A DNA stretch of 15,151 bases from JBEKYH01 sp049511115 (GCA_049511115.1 JBEKYH010000059.1:1-15151), one strand, 5' to 3'; shown: positions 7,175 through 14,363, numbered from the stretch's first letter. Program-made: numbers and translations. Notes: a model not told the origin generated them from the letters alone.

Positions 7175-9318
7175 AACCACACCCGCAAATTCTCGTATTT
7201 CACTGACCATTTCCCGTTATCGGGGAACCCCGGCGCATTTCCGGCAGGCCCGGCGGTCCAACCCGCGGCCATCATGGCCGTGGCGGACAGCAATCCGCCG
7301 TTGGCGGGGAGATAGGACGTCAGTCCGGGGCGCTGGTAGACGTGGCCGTTGGGGAGGTAGCGGTTTTTGGGGGATTCGATCATCAGGGCCTGGATGGCCA
7401 ATTCGCTTTCGCGGCAGCGGGCGGCGGTCATGGCGGCCATGGGGAAATCCCAGCCCCAGCCGGTGTCCCATTGCCAGACTTCCATGACGCGGCGAATGGT
7501 CCGCCGCATGGTGGGAACGTCCACGCCGTCGCCGGGCTGCATGCCGAACGCGCCGAGCAAGGCGGGGTGCTCCTTGTTCCAGTTGGTGTAGGTGTCAGTC
7601 ATGCCTTCCTGCATGAGGTACAGGCCGTCGTTCACGGGAAGCGGGGCGAGATTCGCCAGCACATCGGCCCATGCCGGATCGGCGGGTAGCCCTAATCGCG
7701 TGCGCCATTCGAGCGCCGTGCGCAAACCAAAACGCCAATACGCCAACTCGAAAGTCGGGTTGATGTTGGTGGTGGTTTCCGTGTTCTCCGAGACGGTCTT
7801 GATCGGCGGACCCAGGACATATCGGCCGTTCGCATCCTTCACGGCAAAGCTGGCCATGAAGTCGGCGGATTGGAAAACAATGTCGCGCCATTTTTGCAAA
7901 GTCTGTGGCGAGGGGTCCTGGCGGTAGGAAAGCTCGGCGTAATAGATCGGATGGGGCTGCTGCCAGATGAGGAGCGGGGCGACGGGGGAGGGGGAATCGC
8001 GGCCGTCCGGGCCGACCATCTTGGGCCAGCGGCAACCTTTGTATCCTTGGCGCGCGGCGGTGGCCAAGCCGACATGCATGATGCGCGCGTAATAGCCAAG
8101 GCTCTTATCAAGCAGCGGGAAGCGGTTCCAGACGGCGAAGTGGGCGCTGTGCCACCAGTGCATTTCGAGGTGAAACTTGCCGTACCAGGAGGCGGAGTTA
8201 TTGAGCAGGCCGGTCTCGGCGGCGGGCATCGGGCCGGCGTCGTGGAGAGCGGTGTTGTACTGCGATAATACTATTCGCCGCTCGAGTTCGCCGGCGCGGG
8301 GGTCGGTGCTGGCGGAGATGTCGATCGCGCCGCCAGTGGACCAGAAGGTTTCCCAATGCTGGGCGCTGGACTGGCGGGTCTGAAGCGCGCTGGGGAGATC
8401 GCCGGGGGAGAGTGCGGGGGCGAAATTGCAGACGAATTCGAGCGGGCCGCCGTCGGATCGCGTTAAAGTGAATTCATGGCGGGCGCGCTGTGTGAACTGG
8501 GCGTTTTGCCAGGCGAGGGTGACGTCATACTGATCGTCGTCGAGCTTGCGGTGAAAGTCGGCGCGAGTGGCGCCAGCCGATACGGTGGTTGTGTGCCGAT
8601 CGGGGGAGGACCAATCGGCCATGGATTCACTGGGCGAAGCGAAGGGAAAGGCGAGGAGCACGGTCAGGCGGCCAGCGGCAAGCAGCGGCGAATCGACCTT
8701 AACGGCGAGCATATCGAGGTCGGGATGGCAGGCGGTTTGCACGGTGACAGGCTGGCCCTGCGCTTCAAAGCGGCTGGTTAAAATTCCGCTCCAAAGGTCA
8801 AGCTCCTGGTTGATGTTGGCGATGTCGGCTAGCGCGGCGAGGGAGCCATCCTGTTTTTTAATCTCCAGGGCGAGCCGGCCCAGGTGAAAGCGATGGGGAT
8901 TTTCGCGGAGCCAATTGAACAGAGGCTCCTGGCCGGTTTTGTCGGTGGCGTAGCCGACGGGGCGGCCGTAGGTGTTGAAGGATTTGAAGCGATAGTCCTC
9001 GATTTTCAAGCCGGCCGGGAGCGGATTGCTGTGCCAGCCCCAGTGGCTTGCCGTGCAGAGGGGAAAATCGGTGTGATAATCGTCCTGAAAAGACTGCAAG
9101 CCGGTGACATCGGCCGTGAAAGCAAAGTTGCCGTTCCCGACGGTGAGGGCGGAGAAGGGGTCGGCCTGGGTGATTTTGGGGTTGTGGCGGGCGACGGTGG
9201 AGCGGCGGTCGATTGAAGACGATGGCGCGGCGGTTTGGCCGGGGGCAAATTCAGGAGCCGCGACGTAGAGACCGCTGATGGCTGCTAGGGCCAGGAAATC
9301 CCGGCGGGTGACTGGCAT
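7171..9318 (-). CDS. Tat-exported six-hairpin glycosidase-like protein
   Basis: A 715-residue protein. The N-terminus carries a twin-arginine signal (TRRDFLALAA, R5/R6) followed by a hydrophobic stretch and AAPEFAPGQTAA, so it is probably folded in the cytoplasm and exported by Tat. The body starts with an N-terminal beta-rich domain (ALTVGNGNFAFTADVTGLQ) and continues with an (alpha/alpha)6 type region. The segments WPKMVGPDGRDS and NKEHPALLGAFGMQPGDG resemble the GH65/GH95-like superfamily of six-hairpin glycosidases. No catalytic acid can be assigned with confidence and the substrate is unknown. GGAGG lies six bases before the ATG at 9318. The membrane protein gene ends 15 bp upstream and the DUF3800 gene overlaps its stop, so it sits in a minus-strand operon. 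Confidence 0.8.
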   Translation of the reverse strand: MPVTRRDFLALAAISGLYVAAPEFAPGQTAAPSSSIDRRSTVARHNPKITQADPFSALTVGNGNFAFTADVTGLQSFQDDYHTDFPLCTASHWGWHSNPLPAGLKIEDYRFKSFNTYGRPVGYATDKTGQEPLFNWLRENPHRFHLGRLALEIKKQDGSLAALADIANINQELDLWSGILTSRFEAQGQPVTVQTACHPDLDMLAVKVDSPLLAAGRLTVLLAFPFASPSESMADWSSPDRHTTTVSAGATRADFHRKLDDDQYDVTLAWQNAQFTQRARHEFTLTRSDGGPLEFVCNFAPALSPGDLPSALQTRQSSAQHWETFWSTGGAIDISASTDPRAGELERRIVLSQYNTALHDAGPMPAAETGLLNNSASWYGKFHLEMHWWHSAHFAVWNRFPLLDKSLGYYARIMHVGLATAARQGYKGCRWPKMVGPDGRDSPSPVAPLLIWQQPHPIYYAELSYRQDPSPQTLQKWRDIVFQSADFMASFAVKDANGRYVLGPPIKTVSENTETTTNINPTFELAYWRFGLRTALEWRTRLGLPADPAWADVLANLAPLPVNDGLYLMQEGMTDTYTNWNKEHPALLGAFGMQPGDGVDVPTMRRTIRRVMEVWQWDTGWGWDFPMAAMTAARCRESELAIQALMIESPKNRYLPNGHVYQRPGLTSYLPANGGLLSATAMMAAGWTAGPAGNAPGFPDNGKWSVKYENLRVWL

Positions 9319-9333
9319 GTTGTTCCTCCGATT

Positions 9334-10797
9334 TCAGTTCTGCCCTGCCATAGCCACTCGATCCGAATCCGCGTTGGCGGAGGGACCGAAGAGGTGCTGG
9401 GCGGCGGCGGCGGCGGTGTAATGATCGTAGCCGTTGCGTGGGAGGGGATCGGTCGCTCCCAGGATAGAAACACAAACGCTGAAGATTAACAGGAGGCAAG
9501 CCGCGCTCCATCCCAGGAGGTAATGTTCGTGGCGAAGCCAGGCGCCTGACCAGAAAACGGCCAGGGGCAGAAACGCGATGAACCAGCGGTTGGCGAACAT
9601 AGCGCCGCGCACGTCGGCCCAGGTGAGGGAATAGGCCAGCACGATGAGGACTGCGCCGACGGCCGTGGTGAGGGCGACGGCTTTGGTCGGGCCGGGCCAA
9701 TTGCCGCGGAGAACGCCGAACAGGCCCAGGGCCGCGATGATCAGGATGGGAAAGTGGGTGAGCAGGCCGTGTTGGCCGAAGAGGCAGCCGATGAGGCGCG
9801 AGACGGGGCGGAGCCAGGCTCGCCAGCCGCTGAGGAGCGGGAGGTTATCGTCGGGGTCCAAGTCGGGGCGGCCCGCGGGGGCGAGGGCGTCGGAGACGGA
9901 GCTCCAGGTCGCCAGTCTGGCGGTGTCGCCGGTGCGGGAGACTTCCAGTTCGCGGTGCATGAGCGCGGGTTTCCAATCGCCGGTAACGGGGAAATTCAGG
10001 GCCAGATTGAAATAGACCGGAGGAACCAAGCCCAGCAGGAAAAGAGCGGCCCCGGCGGTGCGGCGCACGATCGGCCAGCGCATGACGAAGATGGTCAGGA
10101 TCAGTGGGATCGGAAAGACGGCCGCGGGAGGATCGAGAGTGAGGGCCAGCCCCGCGCACGCCCCGGAGGCGATGAGCCACCAGATATTGCGCCGCGGTTT
10201 GCGGCTGTTGGCGACGTAAATGAGCGCTCCGACGGCGCCCAGCACCAGCGCCGCGGCGGGGGCGTGGGGATTCAGGACGACGGCGTAGCTGAACATTCCA
10301 CTGCCGAAAACCACGGCGGCGGCAAGAAGGCAGCGAATGGGGCGGCGCAATTCAAACACCCGGGCCATTTTGTAAAGCAAGCCGGCGGCCAGCGCGACGG
10401 GGATGGTTACGCCAAACAGCGTGAGCAAAAAGGGGGCGAGTGTCGGCGCGGCGCGCAGGGTGAGGTGGGCGCGGCTCATGAGCCAATAGGGGCCGGCGAG
10501 AAGGACGGCCATCATCGGAGGCTGGCGGCTGAAAATGTGGCCGCGCGAGCGGATGAGGCCGGTGTCGGGAAGCGGAACGCCGGGACCGAGGTCGAGCCCT
10601 TCCAAGGATAGCGAATGATGATCGACCACGGCGGCGATGGTCGCCAGTCGAGCGGCTTCGTCGTCGGAGACTTCGTTGGCGTCGGGATGTCTGAGGGGGC
10701 GCAGGAGAGGCAATGCGACGAGGAGAATCAGAATTGGCGACGCGAGCGCCCAGGGGCGTACGAGGGGTTGCGAACGGGTCCGTCGCATGAGCATCAT
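9334..10797 (-). CDS. Polytopic membrane protein, GT-C glycosyltransferase-like
   Basis: A 487-residue protein with a short basic N-terminus (MRRTRSQ) and roughly ten hydrophobic segments, the first at about 17-33. After it comes a loop with SDDEAARLAT (D45, D46, E47), then GHIFSRQPPMMAVL (88-100). This loop layout, acidic residues in the first loop and a 'Y/F-S-x-x-PP' motif before the next helix, is what GT39/PMT-like lipid-linked sugar transferases show, so a role in moving sugars or modifying lipids is plausible but unproven. Tandem ATGs at 10797 and 10794 and another at 10788 leave the exact start open; no clear SD is present. It is followed 15 bp later by the six-hairpin gene. A membrane transporter-like function is an alternative. 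Confidence 0.75.
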   Translation of the reverse strand: MMLMRRTRSQPLVRPWALASPILILLVALPLLRPLRHPDANEVSDDEAARLATIAAVVDHHSLSLEGLDLGPGVPLPDTGLIRSRGHIFSRQPPMMAVLLAGPYWLMSRAHLTLRAAPTLAPFLLTLFGVTIPVALAAGLLYKMARVFELRRPIRCLLAAAVVFGSGMFSYAVVLNPHAPAAALVLGAVGALIYVANSRKPRRNIWWLIASGACAGLALTLDPPAAVFPIPLILTIFVMRWPIVRRTAGAALFLLGLVPPVYFNLALNFPVTGDWKPALMHRELEVSRTGDTARLATWSSVSDALAPAGRPDLDPDDNLPLLSGWRAWLRPVSRLIGCLFGQHGLLTHFPILIIAALGLFGVLRGNWPGPTKAVALTTAVGAVLIVLAYSLTWADVRGAMFANRWFIAFLPLAVFWSGAWLRHEHYLLGWSAACLLLIFSVCVSILGATDPLPRNGYDHYTAAAAAQHLFGPSANADSDRVAMAGQN

Positions 10798-10816
10798 GGG
10801 AACGAAAGCCGCCTAT

Positions 10817-10833
10817 GGCAGGCCAAGCCCGCC
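10817..10833 (-). terminator. GC-rich hairpin between two minus-strand genes
   Basis: GGCAGGC, a CAA loop and GCCCGCC form a 7-bp stem on the minus-strand transcript with one G-U pair. It lies between the stop of the amidotransferase-like gene (10851) and the start of the membrane protein gene (10797). No U-run follows, so it may be a weak terminator, an attenuator or chance. Confidence 0.25.
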
Positions 10834-10850
10834 CGTTACAGAGTCCAACT

Positions 10851-11621
10851 TCAGTACGTCTTCGTGAACTGCACGAAATTACGCAGGATGCGGTCGCCCA
10901 GGCGCGTGTAGCGGCCCAGGTTTTTCTCGGTCTGGTCGCGAATCTCCTTCATCTTGTCGGCGCTTAGCAATGCCGGCGCTTCGGCGGCGTGGGCTGCGAC
11001 TATCGCGTCGATATCCGCAGCGGTCAATTCAAAGTGAAACTGAAAGCCGAAGAGGCGATTCTTGAAACGGAATGCCTGGTTTTTGCAGGCTTTGCTGGAG
11101 CTGAGCAGTGAATTGCCGCTGGGTGGCGGCGGTGTTCCCGGCGGAGGCGGCGTCGCCGGTCCGGGGAGGCGCGGCAGATCGAACGTGTCGGCATGCCAGT
11201 GGAACATGGGCGCGCCGTCGGTCATGCCGGTGACCATCGGCTCGGTGCCGCCGGGAAAGGGGAACGTGACGGGCAGCCAGCCCCACTCGGGGGTTGGATT
11301 GGCATGGACCTTAGCGCCGGCCGCGCGGGCGAGAAGCTGGGCGCCCAGGCCGATCCCCAGGATGGGGCGGTCGATGGCGATCATGCGCTTGAGCAATTCA
11401 GTTTCATTGGCCAGGAACGCCGCCTCGGCGGCGGCGCCATCGGCAATTCGCATCGGGCCGCCCAGGGCGACGACGAAACGGATTTCGTCGAGGTCGCTGG
11501 GGACTTCGTCACCGGCAAAGAGTTTGCGAATCTGCACGGGTATGCCGAAGTCGCGGAGAATCCCCGTTACGCGGCCGGGACCGAAGGCCTGGGCTTGTTG
11601 CAATATAAATGCACTGCTCAT
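10851..11621 (-). CDS. Class I glutamine amidotransferase-like protein lacking the nucleophile Cys
   Basis: A 256-residue protein started at ATG 11621, seven bases after the stop of the ASCH gene; a longer frame from 11750 overlaps that gene and is rejected. The class I amidotransferase fold is visible: FVVALGGPM near 49-57, PILGIGLGAQLLA at 87-98, HWHADTFDLP at 141-150 and GFQFHFEL at 192-199 with H196 and E198 of the triad. At residue 91, where the family has Cys (GICLGAQ), this protein has Gly (codon GGC), so it should not hydrolyse glutamine by the usual route. A Pro/Gly-rich insert at about 154-170 is also unusual. It may be a structural or regulatory relative, or act on another substrate. 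No SD is seen, so translation is probably coupled to the gene upstream. Confidence 0.85.
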   Translation of the reverse strand: MSSAFILQQAQAFGPGRVTGILRDFGIPVQIRKLFAGDEVPSDLDEIRFVVALGGPMRIADGAAAEAAFLANETELLKRMIAIDRPILGIGLGAQLLARAAGAKVHANPTPEWGWLPVTFPFPGGTEPMVTGMTDGAPMFHWHADTFDLPRLPGPATPPPPGTPPPPSGNSLLSSSKACKNQAFRFKNRLFGFQFHFELTAADIDAIVAAHAAEAPALLSADKMKEIRDQTEKNLGRYTRLGDRILRNFVQFTKTY

Positions 11622-11628
11622 CGGGGGG

Positions 11629-12006
11629 TTATGATCCGTTGCAGCGAACCGCCTTGTCAAGCTCGGCGCTGACCACCTGGGCCAGACGAAGCCGCGGATC
11701 CTGCGAATCGAGGCGGAACGTGAGGCGAAACCAGGATTTCCCGTCGTCATCCATATCGGGATAAATGCGCCGGACGGCGGCGGCTAATTCCTTGAGGGAG
11801 GCAAATCCGTCGGCCCGGGCATCAGCGCGGGTGAGGGAATCCCATTCGATGGGTTCGACCGATTCCAAGATAAGCCAGCCGATGCCGGGGGCGTGGACGC
11901 GCGAACCACCGGTCATGCGGCGTTTGCGCCAGCGGCGGAGGGTGGCGGTCTTCTGGCCGCAGAGGATGGCCTGGCGGAATTGCTTTTTGAACCAGAGTTG
12001 GGGCAA
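11629..12006 (-). CDS. ASCH domain protein
   Basis: A 125-residue protein. LWFKKQFRQAILCGQKTATLRRWRK at the N-terminus, the RVHAPGIGWL strand and SLTRADARADGFASLKEL are typical of ASCH (PUA-like) proteins, which by family knowledge bind RNA or nucleotides, some acting as hydrolases on modified bases. The start is a TTG at 12006, supported by GGAGG nine bases upstream. The amidotransferase-like gene begins seven bases after its stop, so the two form a coupled pair. Target and reaction are unknown. Confidence 0.8.
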   Translation of the reverse strand: MPQLWFKKQFRQAILCGQKTATLRRWRKRRMTGGSRVHAPGIGWLILESVEPIEWDSLTRADARADGFASLKELAAAVRRIYPDMDDDGKSWFRLTFRLDSQDPRLRLAQVVSAELDKAVRCNGS

Positions 12007-12020
12007 AAGAAAGGTCCTCC
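12004..12020 (-). promoter_or_regulatory. Strong RBS before a TTG start
   Basis: GGAGG (CCTCC at 12016-12020 on the plus strand) precedes the TTG at 12006 by nine bases. The conserved ASCH N-terminus begins immediately after, so TTG is accepted as the start. Confidence 0.6.
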
Positions 12021-12183
12021 AATGCGCGCGTCGTGCGCCGGTCCACGAGTGTAGCCAGGGGCTGGGGCGGCGTCCAATGGACGATGCGGACGTTGGAGTG
12101 GTGCGTTTCCCGGGGTTCGGAAAATGGAATGAACGCCGAGACTCAGAGAACCTATGAAGAAATCGCGAGGAACTCGCCGCTTA

Positions 12184-12202
12184 GGCAGATTTACGCTCTG
12201 CC
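12184..12202 (-). terminator. Hairpin just after the zinc-ribbon gene
   Basis: GGCAGA and TCTGCC form a perfect 6-bp stem around a 7-base loop, about five bases beyond the stop codon (12207-12209) on the minus strand. There is no U-run, so intrinsic termination would be weak. The rest of the 12021-12183 gap holds no gene I can support. Confidence 0.3.
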
Positions 12203-12206
12203 GTTA

Positions 12207-12785
12207 TCAAAGAACGCCCAAACGCGCCAAGACGATGATAATGACCAGGATCCCAAAGACGACACTAAGGATGAGGATTCGCTTTTTTTCCGCGGCCTTC
12301 TGCTCGGCCGGCTCTTCCTTGTTGCGGCGCCTGTATTTTAGTTTCAGGTGGTTCGGGAGCTCATCCTGCTCAACGCGGCATTTGGCGCACATGGTGATGC
12401 CGTGGAGGGTGGCGATGGACTCGGCGGGGACAAGGCGGCCGCATTCGGGGCAACGGGCCCGGGCTTTGTCTGGGCCGCCACGCTGGCGTTCGCGATCGGC
12501 CTTGTGGCAGTCGTAGCACCAATAGCCTTTTTCGTCCTTGGCGCGCTTTTCGTGAGTTACATCACGGCCGCAGACGCAGCAGAGCTTCTTAGGCCCGGCA
12601 GCGGGGGCGGGAGTGACGGGGATCGGCGCAGCGGGAGAGCCCTGGGCCGCGTTCGCGGCGGCCTGGAGCTCGACCTCGGTGTCGTCGAGGGACAGAGCCC
12701 CCTCGCAACGGCACTTAGGCCGCGGGTCGTTCTCGTCGGCCCCTATAACGCCGCCGCAATCGGGACAAATCAGCTCAATACCCAT
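12207..12785 (-). CDS. Triple zinc-ribbon protein with C-terminal membrane anchor
   Basis: A 192-residue protein. Three cysteine sets suggest three zinc sites: C7/C10 with C25/C27; C69 or C70/C72 with C90/C93; C112/C115 with C133/C136. An Ala/Pro-rich linker (about 42-66) separates the first site from the others. A basic segment (KLKYRRRNK, then EKKR) precedes a single strongly hydrophobic helix (about 170-187) that ends six or so residues before the C-terminus, as in tail-anchored proteins with the zinc domains in the cytoplasm. Function is unknown; zinc ribbons could bind nucleic acid or proteins at the membrane. GAGG lies ten bases before the ATG at 12785, and a promoter-like pair lies just upstream. 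It is divergent from the HAD gene. Confidence 0.75.
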   Translation of the reverse strand: MGIELICPDCGGVIGADENDPRPKCRCEGALSLDDTEVELQAAANAAQGSPAAPIPVTPAPAAGPKKLCCVCGRDVTHEKRAKDEKGYWCYDCHKADRERQRGGPDKARARCPECGRLVPAESIATLHGITMCAKCRVEQDELPNHLKLKYRRRNKEEPAEQKAAEKKRILILSVVFGILVIIIVLARLGVL

Positions 12786-12806
12786 AACCTCAAATCCTCT
12801 ATGCTT

Positions 12807-12836
12807 ATTTTAGCCTGTGTCCAGTGAGTTTGTCCC
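12807..12836 (-). promoter_or_regulatory. Possible sigma-70-type promoter of the zinc-ribbon gene
   Basis: Read on the minus strand, GGGACA (12836-12831; 4/6 to TTGACA) and TAAAAT (12812-12807; 5/6 to TATAAT) are 18 bases apart, placing a transcript start near 12800, some 15 bases before the ATG at 12785. Confidence 0.4.
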
Positions 12837-12852
12837 GCCTCGAGGCAGAGGG

Positions 12853-12874
12853 GCGAGGACTGAGCGAGGACTGA
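12853..12874. repeat. Tandem 11-bp duplication in a divergent intergenic region
   Basis: GCGAGGACTGA occurs twice in direct succession (12853-12863 and 12864-12874), flanked on both sides by GAGGCAGA (12842 and 12874). It is probably replication slippage; a regulatory role is not indicated. Confidence 0.6.
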
Positions 12875-12912
12875 GAGGCAGACATGCACGCCGAGTCCTT
12901 AAAGTTCCGGCT

Positions 12913-12940
12913 TGGACAACCGCATATTCATCCCTAAACT
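12913..12940 (+). promoter_or_regulatory. Possible promoter giving a leaderless HAD transcript
   Basis: TGGACA (12913-12918; 5/6 to TTGACA) and TAAACT (12935-12940; 4/6 to TATAAT) are 16 bases apart. A start about seven bases after the -10 would coincide with the ATG at 12947, which has no good SD. Confidence 0.35.
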
Positions 12941-12946
12941 GCGGGG

Positions 12947-13735
12947 ATGTTGTTTGATTTTTCACCTTATCAGGCCGTTCTGCTCGACCTGGACGGCACG
13001 CTTTGCAACGAAAACGAGCCGCTTCCGGGGGCGGCGGCGTTGATTGGGCGACTAAAGCGCGAGGACAGGAAGATTGCCTGTCTTTCCAACAGCATCCAAA
13101 GCCCCGCCCGTGTGGCACGGAGGCTGCGCGACATTTCCATCGACCTAAGCCCTGATCTGCTTTACACGGCGGCAGAGGCGGCGGCAAATTATTGCATCGA
13201 GCATTATCCGGCCGGGGCGGGGCTTTATAGCCTGGCCAGCGAAGGAATTGCCGAGTTATTGGGCGAGCGGTTTCGCTGGGTGGAGTCGGAATTGGAGGAT
13301 TGCCGGGCCGTCGTGGTGGGGAATACCACCTGCGTCAATTGCACGCTGCCGCGACTGCGGACGGGGATGCACCTCATCCGGCGCGGGGCGGCCTGCCTGG
13401 GGATTTGCGGCGACCGGGCCTTTCCCAGCCCGGCGGGACTGGAGATCGGAACCGGGTCGGTCACGCGCATGCTGGCCTACGCCGCCAACGTGCAGCCGAT
13501 CATTTTTGGCAAGCCGGAGAGGGCGTTTTTCCAAGGGCTTTGCGATCGGCTGGGGGTGAAGGCACAGGACTGCATTCTGATCGGGGATAATCTCGATTCG
13601 GATATCGGCGGGGCGAAAAACGTGGGGATGAGAACGATTCTCAGCCTCACGGGGGTGACGAGCCGGAGAGACTTTGCGACCGCGCCGGAGGGATTGCGGC
13701 CGGATTGGGTGGTGCAAAATCTAGAGGAGTTGTAG
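12947..13735 (+). CDS. HAD-superfamily hydrolase, subfamily IIA (NagD/phosphoglycolate phosphatase-like)
   Basis: A 262-residue cytoplasmic protein. Motif I is VLLDLDGTL (nucleophile D14, D16), motif II is ACLSNS (S47), motif III is the Lys of FGKPE (K189) and motif IV is IGDNLDSDIGGAKNVG (D214, D219). The cap between motifs II and III fits the C2 cap of the IIA group, which dephosphorylates small phosphometabolites with Mg2+; the true substrate is not evident. The start at 12947 gives a normal N-terminus. The SD is poor, and a promoter-like pair directly upstream suggests a leaderless mRNA. It is divergent from the zinc-ribbon gene. The next plus-strand gene follows after 116 bp with its own hairpin, so is probably regulated separately. 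Confidence 0.9.
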   Translation: MLFDFSPYQAVLLDLDGTLCNENEPLPGAAALIGRLKREDRKIACLSNSIQSPARVARRLRDISIDLSPDLLYTAAEAAANYCIEHYPAGAGLYSLASEGIAELLGERFRWVESELEDCRAVVVGNTTCVNCTLPRLRTGMHLIRRGAACLGICGDRAFPSPAGLEIGTGSVTRMLAYAANVQPIIFGKPERAFFQGLCDRLGVKAQDCILIGDNLDSDIGGAKNVGMRTILSLTGVTSRRDFATAPEGLRPDWVVQNLEEL

Positions 13736-13802
13736 TTATCGGACGCGGGCAGCGACACGGCGCAAAAGTATTGCAACGACGGCTCCTTCCTAACCGAGCG
13801 GC

Positions 13803-13826
13803 CGCAATAGAAAGTTGCCTATTGCG
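13803..13826 (+). promoter_or_regulatory. Perfect inverted repeat in the leader of the secreted-protein gene
   Basis: CGCAATAG and CTATTGCG are exact inverted copies separated by eight bases, ending 25 bases before the ATG at 13852 and ten bases before the GGAG at 13837. This could be an operator or a leader hairpin. A second, imperfect pair (TTGCAACG at 13771 and CGTTGTAA at 13825) surrounds it. Confidence 0.45.
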
Positions 13827-13851
13827 TTGTAATGGTGGAGAAACAAGCCCT

Positions 13852-14325
13852 ATGAAACTTACCACACTTACTGTTGCGGCCGCGCTGTCGCTTGGAACGA
13901 TTGTTGCCTTTACGGCTGGCGCGGAAGCGGCGTCTTCTCACGTCGGAATTATCCGCGTTGCGAATATTCAGGGGGAGATGCAAATCCTTCGCGCGGATGT
14001 TGCATCGCTCAAGTCGGCCGTGCAAAGCCATAACAAGGCAGCCGCGGTCGCCGCCGGGAGGAAGTTGGAGGCCGACTGGTCGGCGCTGCCGGCGACGGCG
14101 AAAGGACAAATTCTGGATAATTATCCGGCGGTCGCAAAAACCGTGGGCGAGATCAAGGCCGTGCGGGCGGACATCGAAGCAATCAAGGCGGCCCGAAAGA
14201 GCAAGGACAAGGCGGCCGTCGAAGCAGCCCGGGCGAAACTGAAAACGGATTGGGAGGCGCTGCCGCCGGGGGTTCGGATGTTGATTGAGGCGATACATCC
14301 GGAGGTGGGGAAGGCGGCACGGTAA
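13852..14325 (+). CDS. Small secreted protein with internal duplication, function unknown
   Basis: A 157-residue protein started at ATG 13852, with GGAG eleven bases upstream; a longer frame from 13705 overlaps the HAD gene and lacks sense. A Sec signal peptide (about 1-26) ends at AGAEA, followed by the mature chain. The mature part has two copies of a unit 58 residues apart: R47-P92 and R105-P150, sharing RAD(V/I)xx(L/I)K, KAA, KL, DW(S/E)ALP and a final YP/HP. The units are mainly helical and Ala/Lys-rich, suggesting a periplasmic or outer surface helical protein. I recognise no family. It is not obviously linked to the HAD gene; the leader has an inverted repeat that may control it. Confidence 0.8.
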   Translation: MKLTTLTVAAALSLGTIVAFTAGAEAASSHVGIIRVANIQGEMQILRADVASLKSAVQSHNKAAAVAAGRKLEADWSALPATAKGQILDNYPAVAKTVGEIKAVRADIEAIKAARKSKDKAAVEAARAKLKTDWEALPPGVRMLIEAIHPEVGKAAR

Positions 14326-14344
14326 CAACGTCGATCGGCGTTGT
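14325..14344. repeat. Near-perfect palindrome at the convergent gene junction
   Basis: ACAACG, TCGATCGG and CGTTGT fold into a hairpin of about eight pairs including one G-U. It begins on the last base of the TAA at 14323-14325 and overlaps the toxin remnant. There is no T-run on either side; it may act as a weak two-way terminator or mark the rearrangement joint. Confidence 0.4.
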
Positions 14345-14363
14345 GGTCGAGAAGCAGCTTCAC
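14326..14363 (-). pseudogene. Truncated DUF5615-type (PIN-like) toxin, N-terminal fragment
   Basis: A GTG at 14363 overlaps the TGA of the DUF433 gene (GTGA, 14363-14360), the usual spacing for antitoxin-toxin pairs. The reading gives MKLLLDHNADRR, a good match to the start of DUF5615 toxins, including the first acidic residue of the PIN-like site. After about 12 codons the frame runs into the antisense of the secreted-protein gene, so the rest of the toxin is missing. Any product would be an 80-residue chimera without the catalytic core. Confidence 0.6.

Noticed and set aside
9754..10611. 285-residue plus-strand frame opposite the membrane protein gene
   Set aside because: Gly/Glu/Arg-rich, no domain, and lies antisense to a gene with a clear pattern of membrane helices.
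11622..11750. 43-residue N-terminal extension of the amidotransferase-like protein
   Set aside because: It overlaps the ASCH gene, has low-quality sequence (Arg/Ser-rich), and the fold begins only at the ATG at 11621.
12100..12180. AACGCCGAGACTCAGAGAAC-like purine-rich stretch
   Set aside because: It resembles repetitive intergenic sequence seen in many bacteria, but only a single degraded unit is present, so no repeat family can be claimed.
13705..13851. 49-residue extension of the secreted protein
   Set aside because: It would hide the signal peptide behind a long basic leader and overlap the HAD gene; ATG 13852 with an SD and signal sequence is better.
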